From assembly GCA_038246575.1 (NCBI GenBank), contig JBBRVU010000242.1, forward strand, positions 1 through 5,370: DNA of 5,370 bases, given 5' to 3'. Below the pieces are notes generated by a model, which saw nothing but the letters and a program-made list of their open reading frames with translations, did no database searches and had not been told where the DNA came from. The DNA is from JACCUZ01 sp038246575. GTDB lineage: Bacteria; Actinomycetota; Actinomycetes; JACCUZ01. Positions 1-4,261 of the stretch are shown one piece after another. Position numbers and translations under genes: made by a program. Each line of letters starts with the position of its first letter. Position 1 is the stretch's first letter.

Positions 1-1
1 C

Positions 2-112
2 AGCAACGACGACCGGACCGCCGCCCTGGCGGGCTTCCTGACCTTCTACAACACTGTCCGAGGCCACGACTCGCTGAAAGGGAACACCCCGATCAGCCGG
101 CTCGCCGCGTAA
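2..112 (+). CDS. IS481 family transposase, C-terminal fragment (runs off the left edge)
   Basis: The frame is open from the window edge to TAA at 110-112 and gives 36 residues. The piece FLTFYNTVRGHDSLKGN is the typical end of the integrase-core (rve) transposases of the IS481/IS3 group, where an FxxxYNxxRxHxSL motif closes the catalytic domain near the C-terminus; the tail PISRLAA is also typical. The DDE residues lie upstream of the window, so activity cannot be judged. These enzymes cut and join the element's ends during transposition. The product ends 21 bp before the proposed element end, a normal layout for this family. Family assignment is firm; it is not possible to say from this piece whether the complete gene is intact. 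Confidence 0.88.
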   Translation, partial: SNDDRTAALAGFLTFYNTVRGHDSLKGNTPISRLAA

Positions 113-133
113 ACAACCTGTCTGGTCGTCACA
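113..133. repeat. Terminal inverted repeat (right) of the IS481-family element
   Basis: This segment lies between the transposase stop codon and the GCTAGC target. It ends TCGTCACA, so the outer tip read inward is TGTGACGA, the expected TGT-type end. The assignment rests on its position and tip; the left partner repeat is outside the window. Confidence 0.65.
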
Positions 134-139
134 GCTAGC
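134..139. other. IS481 target site duplication, right copy (GCTAGC)
   Basis: GCTAGC directly follows the terminal ACA of the element. IS481-type elements are known to insert at NCTAGN and duplicate six bases, so this is the expected right-hand copy. The following codons already belong to the NYN gene frame (CTA GCG CAG from 135), so the site probably lay inside that gene. The left copy is outside the window. Confidence 0.65.
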
Positions 140-164
140 GCAGGCGCTGGCCTCCGGCGAAGAG

Positions 165-1202
165 GTGTTGGTGGCAGACCCGGTGGACGTCGCGGCGGTC
201 GCCTACGTGGGGCGCACCCCTGGCTGGGAAGAGCAGCTGGCCGCAGCGCGGGAGCAGCTCGACCGCTCGAGCGCACAGGCCGAGTCCGAGCGGAGCGCCC
301 AGGAGCGCCAGCGCCTGCAGACCGAGCTGGCTGTCGCGCAGGGTGCGCGCCGCGAGGAGGCTGCCGCGCTGCGCGCGGAGCTGGCGTCGGTGCGGGACGA
401 GCTGGCGGCCGTGCACAAGCAGCTGCGGCGGGAGAAGGGGGCCCGACGCCGTGCGGAGTCCTCGACCGCCGGTGCGCAGGAGGTCGTCACGGCAGTCCGC
501 GCGGAGGCAGTCGACGTGGTTGCCGCGGCGGAGGAGGAGGTGCGTCGCGCCCAGTCCGCGCAGGCGCAGTCAGAGAAGGCGCTGGCGGCAGCTCGCCGCG
601 CCGTGAAGGAGGGCCGAAGCCTCGACGACACCCGGCTGCGGTTGCTGCTGGACACCGTGGTGGATGGTGCGGCTGGGCTGCGCCGCGAGCTGGCCCTGCC
701 CCCCGCGGGCGAGCGGCCCGCAGAAGGGGTCGACGCCGTGCACCCGGGCGATGCCCTGGCATTGCCGACCCGGGCGCTCAAGCCGGACGATCCGGCGCTG
801 CTCGACCAGCTGATGGCCCTGCCCCAGGTGCACCTGATCGTGGATGGCTACAACGTCACGAAGACCGGCTTTCCCGATCTCTCGCTCGAGGATCAGCGGT
901 CCCGGCTGATCCACGGCCTGGCTGCGCTCGCGGCTCGGTCCGGGGCGGAGGTGACCTGCTGCTTCGACGGTGCCAGCCTGCAGGGGCGAGTGCCGTCGGT
1001 GACAGCCCGCGGGGTGCGGGTGCTGTTCAGCAAGCCCGACGAGATCGCTGACGAGCTGATCCGGCGTCTGGTCCGGGCCGAGCCCCCGGGGCGGGCGATG
1101 GTGGTGGTCTCCTCCGACCGGGAGGTCGCCGACGCCGTTCGCCGCAGCGGAGCCCACCCGGTGCCGGCGGCGGCACTCGTGCGGCGCCTCGACCGAGGCT
1201 GA
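165..1202 (+). CDS. NYN domain-containing protein with coiled coil, 5' end removed by IS insertion
   Basis: The 345 residues from GTG 165 show a long charged, Ala/Glu/Arg-rich coiled coil (about 20-155), a variable linker, then a YacP-like NYN domain (about 220-345) of the PIN-like fold. NYN proteins are metal-dependent RNA nucleases. The expected acidic positions are visible: D227 in IVDGYN, D268 in CCFDGAS, D292 and D296 in the DEIAD segment, and D318 in SSDREVAD. The frame stays open upstream of 165 to the IS edge, reading LAQALASGEEVLVADPVDVAAV. From memory, actinobacterial relatives have roughly 100 more N-terminal residues before an equivalent 'DPVDVAAxAY' segment, so the native start is missing. 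GAAGAGG at 159-165 lies 5 nt before GTG 171, so restart at 165 or 171 is possible; both are valine codons of the old gene. A full nuclease domain remains; whether it is expressed is unknown, and the gene could equally be called a pseudogene. Confidence 0.82.
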   Translation: MLVADPVDVAAVAYVGRTPGWEEQLAAAREQLDRSSAQAESERSAQERQRLQTELAVAQGARREEAAALRAELASVRDELAAVHKQLRREKGARRRAESSTAGAQEVVTAVRAEAVDVVAAAEEEVRRAQSAQAQSEKALAAARRAVKEGRSLDDTRLRLLLDTVVDGAAGLRRELALPPAGERPAEGVDAVHPGDALALPTRALKPDDPALLDQLMALPQVHLIVDGYNVTKTGFPDLSLEDQRSRLIHGLAALAARSGAEVTCCFDGASLQGRVPSVTARGVRVLFSKPDEIADELIRRLVRAEPPGRAMVVVSSDREVADAVRRSGAHPVPAAALVRRLDRG

Positions 1203-1233
1203 GGCTCACCGGGGTTGTGTCCACCCCCCTTCC

Positions 1234-1239
1234 TAGCGT
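1234..1239 (+). promoter_or_regulatory. Possible -10 element (TAGCGT) upstream of the small cysteine protein gene
   Basis: TAGCGT fits the actinobacterial -10 pattern TANNNT and lies 37 nt before GTG 1277, leaving a leader of about 30 nt that contains the Shine-Dalgarno sequence. No convincing -35 hexamer is seen at 16-18 bp spacing. The gene may therefore have its own promoter or simply follow the NYN gene, whose stop is 74 nt upstream. Confidence 0.35.
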
Positions 1240-1262
1240 TCATGAGGACAGCCCGACCGCTC

Positions 1263-1270
1263 GGAAGGAG
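1263..1270 (+). promoter_or_regulatory. Ribosome binding site GGAAGGAG deciding the start at GTG 1277
   Basis: GGAAGGAG is a near-perfect anti-16S match and lies 6 nt before GTG 1277. It argues against the longer in-frame start at 1217, which has no comparable site, and makes the two leading cysteines follow directly after the N-terminus. Confidence 0.75.
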
Positions 1271-1276
1271 CTCGAC

Positions 1277-1492
1277 GTGATCATCGACTGCGACAGCTGC
1301 ACGGTGCGTGGACTGGCCTGCGGAGACTGTGTGGTCACCGCCCTGCTCGGGTCGCCGCCCGCGGAGTTCGACGAGGGCGAGAGCGCGGCGCTCGAGGCGC
1401 TGGCCGGGTCCGGCCTGGTGCCGCCGCTGCGGCTCGTCCGGTCCGTGCCGGCCCGGGAGCGGGGTCAGCCACCCGCCGCCGAAGCCGGCTGA
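1277..1492 (+). CDS. Small cysteine-motif protein (CxxC-x6-CxxC), function unknown
   Basis: This 71-residue protein begins MIIDCDSCTVRG and continues LACGDCVVTALLG. Cysteines 5, 8, 15 and 18 form C-x2-C-x6-C-x2-C, a layout suited to one zinc ion, an iron-sulfur cluster or a redox pair. The rest is an acidic, probably helical stretch (DEGESAALEALAGSGLV) and a basic, proline-rich tail. No signal peptide or membrane segment is seen, so it should be cytosolic. I recall similar short uncharacterised proteins in actinobacteria but know no function, and none is assigned. The start is fixed by the Shine-Dalgarno sequence at 1263-1270. It lies 74 nt after the NYN gene and 99 nt before the NlpC/P60 gene, in the same direction. 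High GC at third codon positions and the ordered motif support a real gene. Confidence 0.8.
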   Translation: MIIDCDSCTVRGLACGDCVVTALLGSPPAEFDEGESAALEALAGSGLVPPLRLVRSVPARERGQPPAAEAG

Positions 1493-1526
1493 CCACGCCT
1501 GAGCGAGATAGCAATGACGGGAGGTG

Positions 1527-1535
1527 TTGTCCACA
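1527..1535 (+). promoter_or_regulatory. DnaA-box-like nonamer TTGTCCACA within a small palindrome
   Basis: TTGTCCACA equals the DnaA-box consensus used by high-GC actinobacteria. It sits inside the imperfect palindrome GTTGTCCACAAC (1526-1537). It lies about 19 bp upstream of the -35 hexamer of the NlpC/P60 promoter, a position where a bound protein could affect transcription. It is a single box, so an origin is not implied. DnaA binding is inferred from sequence only; another regulator could use the palindrome. Confidence 0.4.
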
Positions 1536-1553
1536 ACCGACACGCATGCACCA

Positions 1554-1582
1554 TTGAGAGATCGGTGTGGCTTCGCTAACCT
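1554..1582 (+). promoter_or_regulatory. Sigma70-type promoter for the NlpC/P60 gene (TTGAGA-17-TAACCT)
   Basis: A -35 TTGAGA (1554-1559) and a -10 TAACCT (1577-1582) are 17 bp apart, the optimal spacing for the housekeeping sigma factor. Transcription should start near 1588-1592, at or just before the ATG at 1592. The message would then be leaderless or nearly so, in line with the lack of any Shine-Dalgarno sequence before this gene. Confidence 0.65.
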
Positions 1583-1591
1583 TCGCGACCA

Positions 1592-2803
1592 ATGCCCCGC
1601 TCCCTTGGTCCGGCCGCCGACTCGCGCACGCGCCGACCCACCATGCGCCGAGCGGGACGCCGCGCGATCCCTGGTGTCGTGCGGGCAGCCATCGCCGGTC
1701 TGCTGGCCAGTGTCCTCGCCGCGCCGCTCGCGGTGCTCGGTGCCGTCGGGCTCGCCGGGGTGACCGCGAGCGCGGCGCGGGCGGACCTCAGGCCCCGGCT
1801 CGCGCAGGTGCAGCGCCAGATCGATGCGCTCAACCATCAGGCCGAGCAGGCCGGCGAGCGCTACAACACCGCTCGGGTCGAGCTCACGGACACGACGCGC
1901 CGGCTGCGCGCCGTGCGCCAGCGTCTCGAGCGTCAGCGTCGGTCCTACGACGAGGTCCGGGTGCTGGTGGGCCGGATCGCCGCATCGGCCTACCGGTCCG
2001 GCAGCGTGGACCCGACCGTCGTGCTGCTGCTGTCGAAGGACCCGACTGCCTATCTGCGCCAGAGCGTCGACCTCACCGTGCTGGGCGAGCGCCAGGCCGC
2101 GGTGATGCGCGACATGGCCACAGCCCGCCTCCGCCTGACCCAGGACCGGCGGGCGGTCCGCCAGCAGCAGGCTCGGGCGGCCGACCTCCAGCGCACGCTG
2201 GGCGCAGAGAAGCGCACTCTCCAGGCCCGGCTCGCCGCGGCCCGCCGGGTGTTCGGATCGCTGGAGGCCGCTCAACGAGCCCGGCTCGAGCAGCAACAAC
2301 AGGCTGCCCAGCAGCGCGCGGTCGCGTCCCGCGCGGATGCCCCGCGGGCCTCACGGGGCTCCCGCGACGGCCCGGCGTCCGACGGCCCGGCCTCCGACGG
2401 TGCGGCCTCGGATCGCCCGGCCTCCGACGGCCCTGCTGCCGACGTCCCCGCTGCCTCGGGGCGGGCCGCAACCGCGGTCAAGACGGCGTACGCCCAGCTC
2501 GGAGACCCCTACGTCTGGGCCGGCGTCGGGCCCAACTCCTTCGACTGCTCGGGCCTGACTATGTACGCCTGGGCCTCGGCCGGAGTGTCCCTGCCGCACT
2601 CGTCGGCCGCCCAGTACTCCGCGGTCCGGCACATCGCGGTTTCCGACCTGCAGCCCGGGGACCTCGTCTTCTACTACTCGCCGATCAGCCACGTCGCGAT
2701 GTACATCGGCGGCGGCAAGATCATCGACGCGCCTTACCCGGGCAAGAGCGTGCACATCACCGGCCTCTACTCGATGCCGCTGGTCGGAGCCGGGCGGCCC
2801 TGA
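1592..2803 (+). CDS. Secreted C40 (NlpC/P60) peptidase with N-terminal coiled coil, RipA-like
   Basis: The product is a probable peptidoglycan hydrolase acting outside the membrane; NlpC/P60 enzymes usually cut D-Glu-mDAP bonds in the stem peptide. Of 403 residues, about 18-64 form a basic, then hydrophobic secretion signal ending ASAARA before D65. Residues 65-255 are coiled coil, 259-288 a repetitive Asp/Pro/Ala/Ser linker, and about 293-395 the catalytic domain. Cys319 lies in FDCSGL and His367 in SHVAMYIG. Asp379, 12 residues later, is where the third catalytic residue falls (Glu in RipA, His in Spr). As in RipA-type proteins, the coiled coil may control access to the active site. ATG 1592 is chosen because the promoter predicts a leaderless message; ATG 1643 would give a more ordinary signal peptide but also lacks a Shine-Dalgarno sequence. 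Function as a wall peptidase is family knowledge; the exact substrate is not known. Confidence 0.92.
   Translation: MPRSLGPAADSRTRRPTMRRAGRRAIPGVVRAAIAGLLASVLAAPLAVLGAVGLAGVTASAARADLRPRLAQVQRQIDALNHQAEQAGERYNTARVELTDTTRRLRAVRQRLERQRRSYDEVRVLVGRIAASAYRSGSVDPTVVLLLSKDPTAYLRQSVDLTVLGERQAAVMRDMATARLRLTQDRRAVRQQQARAADLQRTLGAEKRTLQARLAAARRVFGSLEAAQRARLEQQQQAAQQRAVASRADAPRASRGSRDGPASDGPASDGAASDRPASDGPAADVPAASGRAATAVKTAYAQLGDPYVWAGVGPNSFDCSGLTMYAWASAGVSLPHSSAAQYSAVRHIAVSDLQPGDLVFYYSPISHVAMYIGGGKIIDAPYPGKSVHITGLYSMPLVGAGRP
2366..2455 (+). repeat. Six tandem 15-bp units coding a DGPAS-type linker
   Basis: Six in-frame 15-bp units begin at 2366, 2381, 2396, 2411, 2426 and 2441. They encode DGPAS, DGPAS, DGAAS, DRPAS, DGPAA and DVPAA. 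The first two differ at a single base and later units drift, as expected of slippage-born repeats that have aged. The product is a flexible linker between the coiled coil and the NlpC/P60 domain; unit number could vary between strains without a frameshift. Confidence 0.85.
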
Positions 2804-2839
2804 CCCGTTCTCACACGGTCCCGGCCACGGCCGAACGGG
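2804..2839 (+). terminator. Candidate hairpin terminator after the NlpC/P60 gene
   Basis: CCCGTTC (2804-2810), directly after the stop codon, pairs perfectly with GAACGGG (2833-2839). The interior can add GGTC (2817-2820) with GGCC (2829-2832), including one G-T pair, around an 8-nt loop. There is no T-run after it, so it is not a classic intrinsic terminator, although T-poor hairpins are proposed terminators in actinobacteria. It lies just before the -10-like element of the next gene. Confidence 0.4.
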
Positions 2840-2844
2840 CAGCC

Positions 2845-2850
2845 TAGGCT
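2845..2850 (+). promoter_or_regulatory. Possible -10 element (TAGGCT) for the peptidase-MA gene
   Basis: TAGGCT fits the actinobacterial -10 pattern and ends 7 nt before GTG 2858, so transcription would begin at or next to the start codon. There is no Shine-Dalgarno sequence, which agrees with a leaderless message. No clear -35 hexamer is found at 16-18 bp spacing; that region is taken up by the hairpin at 2804-2839. Confidence 0.4.
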
Positions 2851-2857
2851 GACGACC

Positions 2858-4261
2858 GTGTCGCCCGACTCCCCGCCGCTCGCCTCGCCGACCGACGCGG
2901 AGCCCACGGTCGGCGGTGACCGGCACTCGCACCTGGTCAGCGCCGCTGCGATCGCTGTCGCCGTGGCCGTGCTCGCCGTCGTGGCCCTGCTGTGGCTCAC
3001 CGGCACCCTCCGCCCGCCGGGCGCGGCGCCCACCCCGACGCCGACACCGACCCCGACACCGACCCCGACCGACGGACAGGACGCCGCCCCTCGCGACCTG
3101 GAGGGCGTCCGCACGGCGGCCGTCGAGGAGCTCCTGACGGCCCGCTCCCAGGCGATCCTGGCCGCAGACCCCGCGGTCTGGCTGGCCCAGGTCGACCCGG
3201 CCGCGAACGACTTCGCCGCGAGCCAGGCCCGGGTGGCGAAGAGACTGGCAGTCGTGCCGTTCGCCCAGTGGGACTACCAGCTCATCGGGCAGGGACCGCA
3301 ACTGACTCCCGAGCGCGCGGCCGTGCTGCCCGAGGGGTCGGCGATCGTCCGCGTCCGCTTGACCTACCGCATCGCGGACACCGCCACCTCGACGGATCGC
3401 GAGCAGTACCTCACCGTCGTTCCTCGAGGCGGCCGCTGGCTCCTCGCGGGCGATGACGATGCGGGCCCCAGCGGGTTCGAGACCCAGCGGGACCTGTGGG
3501 ACCTCGGGCCGGTCCTGGTCGTCCGGGGGACCAGGAGCACCGTCCTGGGTGACCGACGGGGGGCGTCGCAAGCGCGGATGGAGCGGCTGGCCCGGGAGGC
3601 TGATGCAGCAGTCGCCGACGTGGACGAGGTGTGGACCGAGGACTGGTCGCGACGCCCGGTCGTCGTCCTTCCGCGGTCGCAACGGGACATGGCGGAGCTG
3701 ATCGGGGACGAGGGCAAGGGCCTGGCACAGATCGCGGCAGTGACGACCGGCGCCTTCGAGGACGGGCAGGCCCGCGGGGATCGCGTGGTCATCAACCCGG
3801 CGGCTTTCGACACCCTCGGCGAGGTCGGACGGATGGTTGTCCTCGCCCACGAGATGACTCACGTCGCGACCCGGGCGTCCACCGTGGTGTCCCCGCCCAT
3901 CTGGCTGTCCGAGGGATTCGCCGACTACGTCGCCTACAGCGCCACTTCGGTGCCGACGTCCGTCGTCGCCAGCGACCTGATCGACGACGTCCGGGACGGA
4001 AAGGCGCCTCGCCGGCTGCCGGAGCAGGCGGACTTCGACGCGGGGGAGGGCGACATCGCGGCGGCGTACGAGGGTGCCTGGCTCGCCTGTCGGCTCATCG
4101 CGAACCGCTACGGCGAGAAGTCGCTGGTGCGGCTCTACCGGGCCGTGTCGGACAGCGAGGGACCTGGCTGGCCGGAGGAGAGTGCGGCCGAGCTGGGCAC
4201 GTCCGCGAAGGTGTTCACCCGCCAGTGGCGGGACTACGTGCGCCAGGTGGCAGCGACGTGA
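2858..4261 (+). CDS. Membrane-anchored gluzincin metalloprotease, peptidase MA-like, with NTF2-like domain
   Basis: The 467-residue product has a short cytosolic N-terminus, one membrane segment (about 27-48), a Pro-Thr linker (58-71), a region of about 85-200 that resembles NTF2-like domains, and a C-terminal zinc protease domain (about 205-465). The zinc site is clear: HEMTH at 331-335 and Glu352 in WLSEGFADY, with Asp356 completing the ExxxD motif of gluzincins. The helix around YEGAWLACRLIANRYGE is typical of the peptidase-MA group. The catalytic part should face the outside of the membrane. The substrate is unknown. GTG 2858 lies 54 nt after the NlpC/P60 stop and follows TAGGCT at a leaderless distance. 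Its stop overlaps the start of the M48 gene (GTGA, 4258-4261), so the two proteases are probably translationally coupled. The protease assignment is strong; the NTF2-like call is inferred from pattern (helical start, then strands ending RYLTVVP-like and WLLAGDD). Confidence 0.88.
   Translation: MSPDSPPLASPTDAEPTVGGDRHSHLVSAAAIAVAVAVLAVVALLWLTGTLRPPGAAPTPTPTPTPTPTPTDGQDAAPRDLEGVRTAAVEELLTARSQAILAADPAVWLAQVDPAANDFAASQARVAKRLAVVPFAQWDYQLIGQGPQLTPERAAVLPEGSAIVRVRLTYRIADTATSTDREQYLTVVPRGGRWLLAGDDDAGPSGFETQRDLWDLGPVLVVRGTRSTVLGDRRGASQARMERLAREADAAVADVDEVWTEDWSRRPVVVLPRSQRDMAELIGDEGKGLAQIAAVTTGAFEDGQARGDRVVINPAAFDTLGEVGRMVVLAHEMTHVATRASTVVSPPIWLSEGFADYVAYSATSVPTSVVASDLIDDVRDGKAPRRLPEQADFDAGEGDIAAAYEGAWLACRLIANRYGEKSLVRLYRAVSDSEGPGWPEESAAELGTSAKVFTRQWRDYVRQVAAT
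3029..3070 (+). repeat. Pro-Thr dipeptide repeat (seven PT units)
   Basis: Seven consecutive Pro-Thr codon pairs (residues 58-71 of the metalloprotease) link the membrane anchor to the extracytoplasmic part. At DNA level CCGACACCGACC occurs twice in tandem (3041-3064), pointing to slippage as the source. Such PT linkers in secreted actinobacterial proteins are extended and often O-mannosylated; modification here is inference. Confidence 0.8.

Larger units (their letters stand above)
1..133 (+). mobile_element. Right end of an IS481-family insertion sequence (partial)
   Basis: The segment holds the C-terminal end of an IS481-type DDE transposase followed, directly after its stop codon, by about 21 bp that end in ACA. 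Read inward from the outer end this begins TGTGACGACC, fitting the 5'-TGT...ACA-3' termini usual in this family. The next six bases are GCTAGC, which match the NCTAGN target known for IS481 of Bordetella. The boundary at 133/134 is therefore well supported. The left end lies outside the window, so neither the second inverted repeat nor the second target copy can be checked. The transposase reads toward the neighbouring NYN gene, so read-through from the element could reach that gene. Confidence 0.85.

Noticed and set aside
1211..1227. GGGGT...ACCCC hairpin after the NYN stop
   Set aside because: The stem is only 5 bp with a 7-nt loop and no T-run. In GC-rich DNA this is expected by chance, so no terminator is claimed.
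1217..1276. Upstream start extending the small cysteine protein by 20 residues
   Set aside because: No Shine-Dalgarno sequence precedes 1217, the extra residues look like non-coding sequence, and GGAAGGAG is perfectly placed for GTG 1277.
1493..1591. Possible ydaO-type (c-di-AMP) riboswitch before the wall-peptidase gene
   Set aside because: This riboswitch is known before some actinobacterial wall-hydrolase genes, but the gap is only 99 bp, lacks the conserved riboswitch blocks as I remember them, and has a promoter that predicts almost no 5' leader.
893..2299. Antisense open frame of 468 codons on the - strand
   Set aside because: It covers the NYN end, the small cysteine gene, the promoter gap and half the peptidase gene. 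There is no recognisable domain; the forward genes have clear motifs and starts.
1567..2847. Forward frame of 426 codons overlapping the NlpC/P60 gene
   Set aside because: It is a shifted-frame shadow rich in Arg, Pro and Gly, without domains, while the frame at 1592 has the signal peptide and C40 catalytic residues.
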